Notes: generated by a model from the sequence alone, not told the origin. 64,000 nucleotides of DNA from Dimorphilus gyrociliatus (GCA_904063045.1 CAJFCJ010000013.1:294623-358622); one strand, 5' to 3'. Numbered from the stretch's first letter, positions 25,805-39,084 are shown. Program-made: numbers and translations.

Positions 25805-28618
25805 ATGCAGAATAACGGTTAAAATTTTTAATTAATACTGATATTTGTCAATTTTTTTATTCGATTTATACGTAATTTAAAGTTACCAGTTATTTTTTAA
25901 TATATAGAGGAACCAAAACAAACTATATCGGAATTTTATGCTGGCAAAAACGTGTTTCTAACTGGCGGCACAGGTTTTATTGGAAAGGTAATTTTATGAT
26001 TAAATAAATGAGATCAGCATGGCTGAACCATAATACAATAAAAAGAAAGAATACAAAATACATATAGATGTAATGAATATCCTTTATAGGTCGTAATTGA
26101 AAAACTATTGAGATCATGCCCAGACGTACAAGGAATCTACTGCCTAATCAGACCAAAGAGGGGAAAGACAATAGAAGAGCGTATGAAAACTATGCTACAG
26201 GATAAGGTATAATAAACAATTAATCAATAGGAGAATTAGCATTTGCTAAATATAAAATTCAAATAGGTTTACGACAGAGTTCGACGTTTAAATGCCGATT
26301 TTGCTAAAAAAGTCCATCTAATTGCTGGCGATGTTATAGAAGAAAATTTAGGAATTTCGCAAGATGATTACGAATTTTTAGAGAATAATATCCATATTGT
26401 ATTCCATTCTGCTGCTACAGTAAGATTTGAAGAACCTTTGAAATTAGCTATTCGGATGAATGTCATCGCAACAAAAAAAATGATACAACTCTGTAAAAGG
26501 ATGAAGCATTTAATTGTTAGTTTTTAAGAGAAGAGATCTATAAAGAATTTCTTAATTTTCCTCTTTCTTTCTAATTTAGTCTCTTGTACATGTTTCGACG
26601 GCATACGCTAATTGCGATAGAGAGTTTATCGAGGAAGTAATCTATCCATCGTTGCATAAGCCTGAAAACATTATCGATATGGTTCAGTAAGTGAATAACA
26701 TGTTCTTATAAAAATGTGAACGTCTTTTTCTTTTATACAAGGATTCTCGAAAAAATATTAATCGACTAAATAACCTTTATTACTATCATCGATATTATTA
26801 TTATTATTATTATCATTATCGCCAATATAATCACTATTACTATCATTAATGTTATTTGTCTTTTATTCAGATGGATGGACGAAGATACCTTGAATTCGAT
26901 TATGCCGAAATTAATTGGACCGAAGCCTAACACGTACACATATACTAAACAATTAGCCGAATACATGCTCGTACAAGAAGCTTCAAATCTGCCCCTAGCT
27001 ATTCTTAGACCCTCGATTGTCACTGCTTCGTGGAAGGAACCTTTTCCGGTTTGTACATTGTTTTATAGCTCTTATTTTCGGCTAACCCAAGAGATAAATA
27101 TAATTATCAAGCGTAATTTTCAATTTTCTTTTTATATCTTATCGTTAAAGCAAAGGTCATAATAAATAATATGACTTTGACCTTTAAACCGCTTTTTATG
27201 AATAATATTAATAATAATCTAATTTTATAGGGATGGATTGATAATTTAAATGGTCCTTCCGGTTTATATATTGCTTATGGAAAAGGTTTAATGAGAACGA
27301 TGATCATGGAAACAGATCTTGTTGCGGATATGATTCCGGTTGATATTTCTGTCAACATGTTATTAGCAGTTGGTTGGTATACTGCTGTCCACAACCCCGA
27401 AAAGACAATGTTGTATCATTGTACATCTGGAACATTGAATCCTTGTACCTGGGGAGCAAGTTGTAGCCACGTCAAAGAAGTATTCAAAAAAGTAATAATT
27501 CTTATTCACGATTGGTCAAAAAAAGCATTCCGATAGACTTCAGAAATTTACAGTTTTCCTTTCCCCTTAATAACGCTGACAAATATAAAACATATAACAT
27601 TTCATTTTACCATAGATAGTGAAATGTAGAATAGAGATGAAGAAAGACTATTCTCTTGAGTGTATACTAGATCTAGTACATCATTTATACTTGCTTTTGT
27701 TAAAGAGATAAGAACACTGAGAAGACAATGTGTTTATTATACTTTAATTTAATGAATAATCTATATATTATAGTTAGGAGTTAGCCTTATCTGTCTATCT
27801 TTGAATTTTCTCTTACAGTTACTTTTAATATTGGCGATAATTAGTTAATTATACATATGTTTATTCATAATAGGTACCATTAGAAGGAGGATTTAGGAGA
27901 CCAAGGTGTTTTTTGACAAATAAGCCAACTTTATACGACTATTGGATTTTCGTTAGTCATCACATTCCAGCGTATTTAGTAGACGGTGCGTGTAGGCTAA
28001 TTGGTAAAAAACCAAGGTATATAAGCATCTCTAATCATTATAATTTGAAGCGTCTATTTGATAATTTGATAATTCTTTTATTTATAAAATAGGATGGTCT
28101 CTCTTTACGCTCGATTACATAAGGCTATGAGCACTTTGACTTATTTTACTACAAGATCGTGGGAATGGAGTCACAATGGACTAGACGCACTAAAGGCTGT
28201 GATGACAGCAGAAGATTCCCAGGTACTAAAAACACATAGATATGTAATCTATATATAATATACATATTTGTTGCATAGAATTTTTACTTGGACCCAAGAT
28301 CCATCCATTGGCCTTCCTATTTCGAAGATTTTTGTTTGGGCACAAAAAAGTTTATACTGAAGGAGGAGATTTCAAATGTCGATACTGCTCGCGCACATAT
28401 AAGAAAGTAAGTAATGAGTTAATTAGTTAAACTTACAAAAATATTCTATTTTGCACAGATTAAGAAATATTCGCTATTGTTTCAATACTTTAGCCCTTGT
28501 GTTGCTATGGAGGTTGTTGATTGCAAATTCGAATTTAGCGAGAAGTTCCTGGTTCTTCGTTCTCAATTTAGCCCTAAAATTTTTGAGATTTTTTAGATTG
28601 TCTAGTACAATGACCTAA
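25805..28618 (+). CDS. Fatty acyl-CoA reductase
   Basis: Reduces long-chain acyl-CoA with NADPH to fatty alcohols for wax esters and ether lipids, on peroxisomes or ER. Eleven exons (25805-25817, 25908-25987, 26090-26206, 26267-26515, 26580-26686, 26871-27048, 27231-27491, 27874-28016, 28093-28222, 28279-28406, 28459-28618) join without a phase error to 521 residues, close to the family length of about 515. Seen: NADP-binding TGGTGFIG near residue 24, the VHVSTAYAN block, catalytic Y-T-Y-T-K in [12 protein letters not shown], and the C-terminal FAR module ([15 protein letters not shown], then SSTMT at the end) with a hydrophobic segment. The first coding exon is only 13 bases. It is chosen because MQNN followed by [20 protein letters not shown] gives the normal N-terminus and correct phase. 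Confidence 0.95.
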
Positions 28619-29479
28619 AAACTTTAATTATAAGTTGATCTTTTTCAAACGAACAACTTATAATTGAAAGAAAAAATAAGCACTCCTAACCACTAATGAT
28701 ATAGATATATTTATACATATATACTAAATAGAAATATCTATAAATTAAACAAAGTATATTTATAAATTATATCAAAAATCTACAACAAATCATTGTTTCA
28801 GGTTGTGTGTTGACGTTCAGTATTTTTTATTTAATTGATTTTATTTTCTTTCAATTCACTCTGTTCACTCTCTGCTATATATGTATATATATATATATAT
28901 AGTGTGTCTGTAACGTCGTCTGTGATTACCTGAATTAATTTTGGTTAAGTTTTCCTTTTTTGTCTTTTATTATAATTTCTCTTATTTTTTAAAAAATTCA
29001 AAACAAAAATTGGGAAGACGCCAATGGTTGTTTTTTTAATCAAAGTAATTTATAGTATTCGTGCAAAAAGAGACTATATTGAAGATAAATCTGCTATTTA
29101 CATTCCAAACTTTTATAACTAGTTCCGATATCCTTTTATATATGTACAGATATATATCAATATTCCATTATTAATAATAATATATACCACTATAATTATT
29201 TAGTTTATATTTATCTCTAATTCATTGAAATAAAAGATTAAATTACGTAATTTTTACCTTTAGTTCCTTTATAAAAGAGTTTAGTCAAGTTGAAAAAGCT
29301 TGATATAGTGTTGTTGAAAGAATATAATATTGAAGATTTCTTGATAATAGGCTTTTTGAAAAAATAGATAGAACCGGAAATTCAGTGCAGCGCTGGAGTT
29401 TTACAGCAGAAACCGGGTTGTATGTGCGCACGTCAAGAATAGCATCGTCTCAAATTTCAGCAAATCATCTCAATCAAAA
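28619..29479. other. Intergenic, reductase to LMF2-like gene
   Basis: About 860 bases, AT-rich, with a short TA tract near 28879-28900. It holds the reductase 3' UTR and the promoter of the next gene. No coding sequence was seen. Confidence 0.6.
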
Positions 29480-32096
29480 ATGCCCGAATGCCGCCTGTCA
29501 AGAGACTTCTTCCTATGGTCAATTTGTGTTATTTATCTATTTGCTTTCGGATCACTTTATGTTCAAATTCCTGGTTTGTTTAAAAAAATTTTACGGTTTT
29601 TTCAAAGAATTTTCCTACCTATTCTTATACATTGTATTTCATAGGTCTTTACGGTCAAAATGGAATATTACCTGCTCGTTTGGTGGTTAAAGAACGTACG
29701 TTCTAATTATATCTTCATAGTAACTTTCATAACGATTCTGATTTTATTTTTTACTCAACAGCTGCAAAAACAATATCTGAGTTATTTCATGACCAACCTA
29801 CTTTAGTAAGAGTTTTAATGGGCGTCGGATTTAGCGTCGAAACAGCAATGGACGCTGTATGTTTGGGCGGTATAGTATTGTCATTCGCTGGGGCAGTTTC
29901 ATCAATTTACAGAGGTCCTATAACTTTCGCTTTTCTTTGGGCTTCTTATTTTTCGCTGTATCAACTTGGACAAACTTTTCTCTGGTTTCAATGGTAAATA
30001 TTTCCGTAATTTTCTTCAAATTACTACTCTTCCATTATACTTTTTATGTTTTTCACTAATTAAACCTTCCTCTTTATCCCCTTTTCAATTAGGGATATTT
30101 TGCTGTTAGAGACGGGCTTTCTATGCATCTTCATATCCCCTTTCTCTCTAAGACTACGCAGTCCAAGTACAAACCATAGACCACACGACCATATAACTCT
30201 GTGGCTGGTCAAATGGCTTTTATTCAGATTAATGTTTGCAAGCGGAGTTGTAAAATTAACGAGTAGATGTCCTACTTGGTGGTCCTTGACTGCTCTCGAT
30301 TATCACTTTGAATCTCAATGTATACCAACTCCAATAGCTTGGAATTTTCATCATTTGCCACAATGGTTCAACAAGTTTAGCGTCGCTCTGGTTTACGTTA
30401 TTGAAATAGCTATACCCTTCCTCTTCTTCTCACCGAGAAAACAGCACCAAATTTTCTCTGCTGCTTTACAGGTAGGCTTGTGAAAAACAATAAAGTAGAA
30501 AGAAAGAAAGGAAGACAGACAGAAAGAGAGTGAAAAACAAGTAAAGTTAATCCAAGAGTAAAAGTGAGAGACAGTTAGATAGGATTCTCAGCTGTTACAA
30601 TCAATAAGAACCTTTCCATTTAGTTTAGAGTACTATACATTTATGTTAACGCGTACAAAGTAGCAATTTATTACCTGTTAACGTCTAAACAGTAAATAAC
30701 TAACTCATTTAAGAATTCCTTCTTCTTTTTTTTACTACAGATAATCCTGCAAATGATAATAATGATCACTGGAAACTACAATTTTTTTAACCTGCTCACT
30801 ATTTGTCTTTGTATACCTCTATTCACAGAATCTTTTATCGATACGATCACTTGTAATCTTTTGCCGCTTAAGCGATCTTACTTGGAAGATGATGAATTAG
30901 AGTACAAACGAAGAAATTTTTCGCTTCTCTTTCGAAGATTTTTAGCCTTTCTTTCTGATATATTGGTCTTTGGAGGTTTGGCATACTGGACTACTGTCGC
31001 TTTCAATTTAAAAATAATTGTTAAACCGACGTTCAATATCGAAAGTTCTGTTAATTTCGATTTAAATGGTTTGTTTAGGTTCCTTCGCCTAATCACACCA
31101 ATCTCTCTATGGCTTGGTGGCCTTTCTTTAGGATGGACTATATTAGGAGCATTTATCGAAAGTTTCAAAATGAAAACTTTTTGTAGGAAATTTACGTCAG
31201 TTAGCTGTGTTGCCTTTTTTTCAATTCTAGCATCGGGCCTATTTAGTGTATCGCTAGTTGAACACACTATTATTGATCGCACTTCTCAAAATAATCTATG
31301 GAATGTTGTTAGAGATTGGCATACGGCCACAAGAAAGTTTCAAATTGTTAATTCATACGGTCTATTTAGAACTATGACTGGAGTTGGTGGTAGACCAGAA
31401 GTTATTTTGGAAGGTGCACCAAAAAGAGATGGTCCTTGGTTCGAATATAATTTTCAATACAAACCCGGCAATCTTACAAAATCTCCCCCCTGGGTAGCTC
31501 CCCACCAGCCACGTCTCGATTGGCAAATGTGGTTCGCCGCTCTTGGTGTCTATGAACACAATGCTTGGCTCTTGAATCTCGTCTATCGATTGTTAACTAA
31601 CGAGCCAACTGTCGTACAATTATTAGATGTCGATCCCATACCTAAATACAGAGAACAATATGGTGATTCAACGCCTCGTTACATCAGAGCACTACTATAC
31701 AATTATCATTATTCTGATAAGAATGAACGAGTTTATTGGTGGAGTCGAACTCTCAAGCAAATTTACCTACCCGTAGTCGGTCTTGATGATAAAGGCTTTA
31801 TGCAATACTTAACAGAGGCTCAAATAATCAAGGTAAATTATAGCAAGATTCGTACAATCTAAATTAATTATAGAACTTGAAGTATTTCTTCTAAATAGCT
31901 TATAGTAAATTTTTTTTTCTTTTAATCCTTCTAGACTGACGGCTCAAAGGAGAAATATATAAATACGAATCCAATAGCCAAATTTGTCTCCTCCCTTAGG
32001 GAACTCTTTGGTCAACCAGATGGCTTTATAACACTTATTACTTTATTTATTGTAGTAATTATTGTGAACGTAATAAGAAATAGACGATGCAACTAG
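29480..32096 (+). CDS. Lipase maturation factor 2-like protein
   Basis: A multi-pass ER membrane protein of the family needed for folding and dimer assembly of secreted lipases. Six exons (29480-29573, 29645-29695, 29762-29993, 30093-30471, 30741-31832, 31935-32096) join in phase to 669 residues, nearer LMF2 (about 700) than LMF1 (about 570). The start MPECRLSRDFFLW leads into SLYVQIPGLYGQNGILPAR, the family's opening motif. Further hallmarks are SLYQLGQTFLWFQWDILLLETG, TCPTWWSLTALDYHFESQ-type sequence in exon 4, and the conserved GRPEVILEG and PRLDWQMWFAALG blocks in exon 5. The last exon adds a C-terminal membrane segment and a basic RNRRCN tail. It lies 0.9 kb downstream of the acyl-CoA reductase on the same strand; both act in lipid metabolism, but no functional link is shown. 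Confidence 0.93.
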
Positions 32097-32409
32097 AAAT
32101 TAACATAATATTTGAAAAATATTTATTCGAAAACAAAAAGAAAAATATATTTATACTAATATATATATATATAATATATATGGCAAGAGAAAAAAATATT
32201 TATATAAACGTGTAGAATATATAGGTATTTACTAAATTCCACCATAATGAAAAAAGTCCCCTAGATGTTTTACGTTTGACAAATGATGCAAATATTTTCA
32301 ATATGTTCCTTTGCTCGTTAATTGTTAATAAAAATTTTTAAAAAAATCTTAAAAATGTTTAAAAAATAATTTTTTTTTTTGACAAACATACTGTATATTT
32401 GCTTTTTGT

Positions 32410-33351
32410 CTAACCACGGAAGTATATGTTTCGCCTAATATCCGAAGTCGTAGGCATGGGAGGATTGATACACCTTCGTCTAACGTAGACTTTTAGAGCT
32501 CCCATTATTGTTCTATTCTGCAAACCATAAACAATAGCATTTATAATAGGTGCAAAGTGCCAGAAAATCGTTACGATTGATAGTAAAACAGGCTCTTTAG
32601 CTCGACCAAGACGACAGGCTATGATGGGTCCATAGCAAATAATGCAAGCACCTAACCTGTACGCAACACTTGTCGTAACGCTTTTAATTTTAATAGCCGA
32701 AGCCGAAGTGCGAACAGCTAACGTTGCTATCTGTACCACTGCAACGATTCGACGTTGTTGGTTGTTAGTTACCTGAACGATATACATTAGACTGACGAAA
32801 GTTAGCAAAATGGGCAGGAGGCTAGAAACGAAAACTTGTAGAATGTGTCTCCAGTTGTCATTTGATGCAACACAAATTGAATTAAAAATTTCATAGTCAA
32901 TTCCAATGGAAATGATTCCACAGCATATAGATAGTATCCATATAAAGGAGAATTGCAGGAAAAAATTCCTTTTGGAAGAATTAGCTTGTCGGAAAGGCCG
33001 TGATAAAGATAAAAAATACTCAACAGCAAGAGAGCTTATAGTTGATAAGGCGGCACAGTCAATTGACGTTGTTATCAACACCATTCCATCACAACGTAAA
33101 TACTTCTTATTCAAATCACCTCCGAGAAGAATGAAAGCAATCTGTAAAGGCATTATCAGAGAGGAGGCAAGCAGATGAACCAGTGACAAGTGGCAAACAA
33201 GAATATGCTGTTGGGTGTGCAACTTCTTTGTTCCTATAATCGCAATAATAATTGGAACATTTAATACAATACCACCAAGCATACAAGCGACGGTCAGAGT
33301 TGCTCTAGCGGATTTCTCCACTACAGATACCGTCGACGTCGCGTTATCCAT
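32410..33351 (-). CDS. Rhodopsin-family GPCR with degenerate signature motifs (orphan)
   Basis: A single-exon, 313-residue protein with seven hydrophobic segments. The N-terminus has an N-A-T glycosylation site. A Cys before helix 3 (YLRCDGM) and one in loop 2 (NSICVAS) can form the usual disulfide. Class A motifs are present but altered: E-Y-F in place of DRY after helix 3, C-Y-G-P in place of CWxP in helix 6, NAIVY in place of NPxxY in helix 7, and H in place of the helix 2 Asp. The tail is short and basic (YVRRRC) with a possible palmitoylation Cys. I cannot assign a ligand. The next gene upstream on the same strand is the galactosyltransferase-like gene. Confidence 0.8.
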   Translation of the reverse strand: MDNATSTVSVVEKSARATLTVACMLGGIVLNVPIIIAIIGTKKLHTQQHILVCHLSLVHLLASSLIMPLQIAFILLGGDLNKKYLRCDGMVLITTSIDCAALSTISSLAVEYFLSLSRPFRQANSSKRNFFLQFSFIWILSICCGIISIGIDYEIFNSICVASNDNWRHILQVFVSSLLPILLTFVSLMYIVQVTNNQQRRIVAVVQIATLAVRTSASAIKIKSVTTSVAYRLGACIICYGPIIACRLGRAKEPVLLSIVTIFWHFAPIINAIVYGLQNRTIMGALKVYVRRRCINPPMPTTSDIRRNIYFRG

Positions 33352-33566
33352 CGCTCGACTGTCAATAAACGCCAGGGTGTGGCGCTAAGAGGTACTTTTT
33401 TTTTCTCCAGGGGTTACTCGGTTCATTATACTACAAGAATCAAATTGTAATTTCTCAATGTATTTAAAACAGCGTAAAGCTTAATATCAAATGGTGACGA
33501 AGATATTGTTAAAAGCTAAAAGAGTATTGCCACAAAAACATAAATAGTCAGGAAAAATAAATCAGC

Positions 33567-34851
33567 CTATAATTCTTTGAAAGTGTATATACTTATTGAA
33601 ACACAGAAGAATATTGCTAAAAATCTTACAGGAGATCCTTGAGCTGTTGTATTATCTTCCTCAAGATCGTCTGGTGGTGATCCGATATCAATTGTTAAAT
33701 TCGTAAAAAGTGGTTGTTTTCGTACACTTATAATTTTATATCCCAAGTCGACAATATTACTAAGACCATCCTTTTGCCATCTATTCATCCAATTTTTAAG
33801 TAGCTTGAAACGACCCTTTGCCTTCAAACGTTTTTTATGCTTAACCATCTTATATCTACCAAATGACGATTGAGGTCTATCTATCCGAAAACCTTTAGGA
33901 AATAATAAATACAGTAAATTAATAAACATAGACATGGAAAGATCGGCACGAAGCGATCTGATTAATTAGCATGATTAAGCAATAATAAGACAACGCACCT
34001 GACGCCATTATCCTCCTATGCATATCGTCGTCTTCTGCCCCCCATCCCCAATATTCATTTGAAAATCCATTTGTTCGATCTAATTGACGCCTATTTAAGG
34101 CTAAAACGCCTCCAACAAGACCAGAGTAAGGCAATTGAAATCTCATCTCGTCAAGAGCAGGTGAAAGATGGCGTGGTTCACTTCCACAAGAATAAATGTT
34201 TCTGTCATCTATTGGCAGCATATCTACATCATGATATATAAAGCAGTTAAACTTTTCTTCCTTTAAAATCTCCTTCGTTGCCGCATTCATTATTTTTCCT
34301 TTATTAAAAACTTCGTCGAAAGCTTGTTCTACCAGAAATACAGTATAATCACAATTCTGGCGAGACAATAGTTTATGTAATCTTCTTAATAAATCCATTA
34401 AGTGCATATAGCGATTTCGATATGGGATAATTATTGCAAGAGTTTGTTTCGAAAAGCAGCTTTTCTGACTAGACTTACCACCTTCGGCAAGATTTTCCAA
34501 CATTGAAACAATATGAGATTCGTTCAAATTATTATCATGTTCATCAATTAGATCATTCGCTCTTAATTTAGGCTTTGAACAAAATTTCTTCGTTGTATCG
34601 GTGAGAGAAGTTCGACCAATCTCATTCAAAGCTTCGATCTCGTTATATCCAGAGTTGGGATCACAATATTCAGCTATTATCAAGATGTAGATATAATGAA
34701 TAATTAGGTAAGAGATTATCCATTTATATCTCCAAATAAGAGATCTACCAGGGATACTCTGCCAGCAGAACATGATTCTTCTGAAAAGAAATTTTTTAGT
34801 CTCACTGGTACACTTTGAAACTGATATGTAAATAATGCTCTTTGATAACAT
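33567..34851 (-). CDS. Beta-1,4-galactosyltransferase family protein (B4GALT1-6 type)
   Basis: A Golgi type II enzyme that transfers Gal or GalNAc from UDP-sugar to terminal GlcNAc or Glc. Two exons, 33999-34851 and 33567-33892, join in phase over a 106-base intron. Seen: a signal-anchor helix (YLIIHYIYILIIA), IIIPYRNR, the metal-binding HDVDMLP (DVD in place of DxD), GGVLALNRRQL, the family signature WGWGAEDDDM, and the terminal TIDIGSP block. The first ATG is at 34851, but the Met at 34773 sits just before the anchor and is an equally good start. The model gives 392 or 366 residues. After SPPDD the frame continues into a hydrophobic tail that begins at a good donor (CCT|GTAAGA, near 33630), so the true C-terminus may lie in another exon. 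Invertebrate relatives often prefer UDP-GalNAc, and donor choice cannot be read here. Confidence 0.9.
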
Positions 34852-36199
34852 TGATTATTAATATCTTACTATTTTTCATTTAGAAAAAGCTTTGGGTAGA
34901 AAGCATAAAATATATTATCAAATACTTTATCAGTTCTCAACAAGTTAAAAAAAAACCTATATTCTTTACTCTTTGATAAGCACAAAATCATCAAAAAAGA
35001 CCTAACACTAAAATATTTGTCAGACACAGAATTTTATCAGTTGAAATGCTAATCAGTAGAAAAGTTGAATATATGCACGTAGACATGAGGCCGATCGACG
35101 ATTAACTATTGAATATGAACTTTAAAAAATCCATTTTGAATAAAAGTAGTAGAAGTTTTTCATACGAATTAATTGTATGAACGAGGCAAAAAATGGGCAT
35201 ATGTAGTATTATATGGATTGTCAATGCCTAATTCCCTTTAAACATTCTACTAACGCAATTACTATAGAAATAATCCTATTTAATACTTTTTAAAAACCGA
35301 TTCGAATCAATTTAAATAATCATTTTAAATAAGAATACAGTATACTTCTCTGGTAGAGAGACTTTATTCATTCCTGACGAACCGGAAGGGTTTTAAGTCA
35401 CGCCACCTATTGGGAACTTATTGTTATTTAAAGAATATTATACCCGTAGCTAACATAGATTCTCTAAATTGCAAATAATATTTTCTCACATAAAGTAATA
35501 TTATTAATAATCACGCTTTATAAAACAATTAGCAATATTCTACCAATTACTATTAGAATGAAATTAAATCACATAATCAATTGCTCAAAAAAGTCCAGTT
35601 TAGTTTGAACAGCATATGAAAACAAAAAAGAAAATTATTTTTCGTAAAGAACTATACAAATAAAACTGAACATTTCTTTCGAAATACAGTATGCTCTATT
35701 GTTAATGCCTTTTATCAATCATAAGAAATTAAATACAACGTTAGTTTGCATTTTATTCAAAATATGCGTCACATAAAGACGATAGAACACTTTTACAGTT
35801 TTAACAAGATAGTTAGTTAGAATAATAATAAAAGGACTAGAAGTTTTATACAAAAAACTGTTTACGGTAAATCTATTCACCTGGTAATATAAAAGTATAA
35901 ATGAAAATTTTTTTGGAAAATGCCCCATCAAATTGATTGTGTCTGTAGCATTTAAAATTTACCGGCAAGGGTATCAGCTGGCGGAAACCTCATAGAGGTC
36001 GCTCTGATTTAAAACAATCGATAGGGGTAAGACCTTCTTCATTCTGAAATTGGCAAATGCTCTTTCCATCTACTTTATAAAATATAAAATTTAATTGTAA
36101 AAAAGATAAATAATTTTTCTGAGATGATCGATTCTCTTTTATATATTTTTTTACACGTTGTCATATTTTAATAAAAACACCCCCGCCGATTGTTATTAT
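34852..36199. other. Intergenic, galactosyltransferase to dynamin-like GTPase
   Basis: AT-rich, 1.3 kb. One notable island at 35378-35413 holds ACCGGAAGG (ETS-like) and ACGCCACCTATTGG (CTCF-like), and may be part of the promoter of the galactosyltransferase gene. No coding exon. Confidence 0.55.
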
Positions 36200-39084
36200 A
36201 TGGCTGACATGCCAGGGAAAGCCGATAAAATGCATAGTAAGGTCAAGCAAAAGAGCGCTTCGACCGCAAATGATTCAACTGCACTGTCAATAAACGAGCG
36301 TATCCTCAAGGAATGCCATGATTTATACGCTGATAAAGAATGCGGTAAGTAAATGTTCTTTTTTGCTGGTATTTCTGTGTTTTTTTGTTAGAGCAGCAGA
36401 CAGCTTTATACTTGAAAATTCGTAAGATGTAAAGCCCCCAACCTACTGAGGTCTATTTTCAACGCCAGAATTGCGTTAATAAGAGTACGCTTTATTAAAG
36501 TATTAAAGGAAAAAAGTTGAAACATTGTTAAAAAAGATTTTTTTTTTTGTAAAGCTGTCTACTGTCTAAACATTATTTACTGTGTCAGTAACATAATTAC
36601 AGAAGTAATAAATCGCAAAGAGAAATTTATAAAATAATTGAGGAGGTGCCCTGCTAGGCTTTCATTAGATGCATTATGCGAATTTTCTATTTTAAAGCCT
36701 TTCAATGGCCTGTCGACTATTCTTGTCGACTTGGATCGATAGATATAGGCTAAAATTGGGTAGTGGTTAATAGCAAATTAAATATTGTATCGGAGTAATT
36801 TTTCAAAATACAGGCTTAATACGAATTGCGGAAGATCTTGGCTTAACTCTTCTGGCACCTAGGAAAAAGATAACAATTTTACTAATTGGAAACCATTCTG
36901 CAGGAAAGAGTTCCTTTACAAACTGGTAATGTATTTTTTCTGAAAAAAAAAAAATTTTCACTTCGTGATTAGACTCTGAAATAAACGTAAATCGGGAGTT
37001 TATCGCACGTGATTACTCGCTCTGATGAAATAGTATTTATGTTCCACTCCGGTGCGTTCGAATTTTTTGACTGATCTTTATAAAAATAGGGGACAGAAAA
37101 GGGAGTATAAAAAGAAAAAATAGTAGGGAGTGTCTAACATACGAGAGAGTTTAATCTATTTATACATGATTTTTTTTTCAGGTATGTCGAAGAACACATA
37201 CAGAAAACGGGAGTAGCCATCGAGACGCAAGGTTTCACTTTTGTTACAAGCGGAAGGAAGAGAGAATCGTTAACGGTATGCTTAATTTATTATTATATTT
37301 TTGTCATTTTTTGTATTTTTGTTCGAGCATACATTTCAAAGTTTCGACTAACAAAGAAATAAATTGATAAATATATTTCAAACAGGGAAATGCAACGCTC
37401 GTGCTGTATCCTCATTTTGAGCCGCTCAAAAAGATCGAAGGTAAATAATTATGTTGTCTGATCCAGTTGTTACCCCAATTCCGCAAATGGAATAGAAGCG
37501 AAGGATAATTTTCCAAACTCGGTTAATTATTTTGCAGATTCTTGCTAGCAGAAAGCTCCCTGTTAACGAGCACTGTTAAAAGCGGGGCTTTGTTCTGTCT
37601 TGTTTAAATTTTAGAAAATTTCTAACTTTAAATCAAACTGAAAATAATTACGGGCTTATGATCGCTCTGAAGCTAGGTCGCTGTCGTACAAGAGATTAAC
37701 AGATAGCTGCCTTGTGAAGGGCTGATCGTAACTTGACTAATTCATCTAATCTAATCCAATCTAACATTCCTTTATGGATTTGTTTTTCTTTTAAGCAGAA
37801 TAAATAATCAAACAGAATTTCATTTACTTTTAAAATAAATAAGAAACCTATTTTTCTCTCGATAGGAGTTGTTGATTATCTGACTACCGAAATATCAACT
37901 TCAAAACAAAAGAAATTTAATCTGGTTACTTTTGTTGATACCCCTGGTCTGGTAGATGGAGATATGAAATATCAATTCGATGTGAATAAGTCCATTCTTT
38001 GGCTGGGTGACCTGTCTGACTTGATATTTGTCTTTTTCGATCCAATAGGACAAGCTCTCTGTAAACGTACATTAAATTTAGTTGAAAAATTGAACGAAAA
38101 GCATCCCGATAGAATGAGATTCTATCTTAGTAAGGCGGATGAAGCTGGACACGAAAGTGATAGGCAAAGAGTTATGATGCAAATTGTTCAAGAGTTATGT
38201 AAAAGACCTGGTCTGAACAAAACTGGTTTTGACATGCCAACTATTTATATACCTTCTTTGAAGGGCAATGTAAGAAAAAACAGTGTAATCATATGCTTTA
38301 TTTTACAAATTTCACTTAAAACAGAATAGCCGTTGCGTCAACCAAATTGATGACGTCTGTAAAGATATTGAAAAAACAATTAACCAGACTATTCAAAATA
38401 CTTTGAATACATTGGAAAAAGATTGTAATGCAATAGCAGAATTAATCGATAAGAAATTAGAAAAAGATCGACTTGACAGTTTGTATAATTTGAAAGCTAG
38501 TCTGAAGGGTTGCGGGTTGACAGTTTGTGCCTCTCTTCTACCGATTCTTTTGCTAATTAATTTCCTTGCGACATCGGCTTCATACCAATTTGTGCGAAAT
38601 ATGCTAGGAAGAGATCTCCATTCAATGATTACTATCTATTTGGTTAGTTATAACGATATAGAAATCATCGCAGAGTTTTTTTTAACAATAACACTTTCAT
38701 TACAATCTAGGGTCCGGTTACTAAAGTGTGGTCGTTCGTGCCATCTGAATATCAGCTTTATGTCATAATGGGAATATTTTGCCTGTTCGGTTTTATGGTT
38801 CTATTAGCAAAATGTTTCACTGGGTAAGAAAATAATTGAGCACAAATCTCATATTATATTAAACGGTTGATTTTTGCAGACGTCGAAAAACACTAAATCG
38901 AAGGCAGAAAAAGCTGTTAATGGAGAACAAGCTATATGTTGCCGACTACGTTAAGAAAAAGAAGGTAACGATACTTATTATATATAAACCAGAATCATCT
39001 ATAGTGATACATTCTAAAATTTTTTCTTAGACTAAATTATATGAGGAATACTTGAAGCAGAGCGTGGCTGAACATGATTTGTGA
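36200..39084 (+). CDS. Dynamin/EHD-superfamily GTPase with two C-terminal membrane segments
   Basis: Nine exons (36200-36344, 36814-36925, 37182-37275, 37386-37440, 37866-38269, 38325-38642, 38711-38823, 38880-38964, 39031-39084) join in phase to 459 residues. GTPase motifs are clear: G1 GNHSAGKSS near residue 75, G3 DTPGLVDG, and G4 SKAD. The KTGVAIETQGFTFV switch region and spacing resemble the EHD/sarcalumenin branch. After the G domain comes a helical stretch (residues about 270-345) and two hydrophobic helices (CGLTVCASLLPILLLINFLA and YVIMGIFCLFGFMVLLA) separated by about 30 residues. A basic helical tail ends in AEHDL. No EH domain is present. Membrane remodelling or tethering is inferred from the family. 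I know of no firm function for this subfamily. The upstream in-frame codons before the ATG at 36200 have no Met. Confidence 0.85.
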
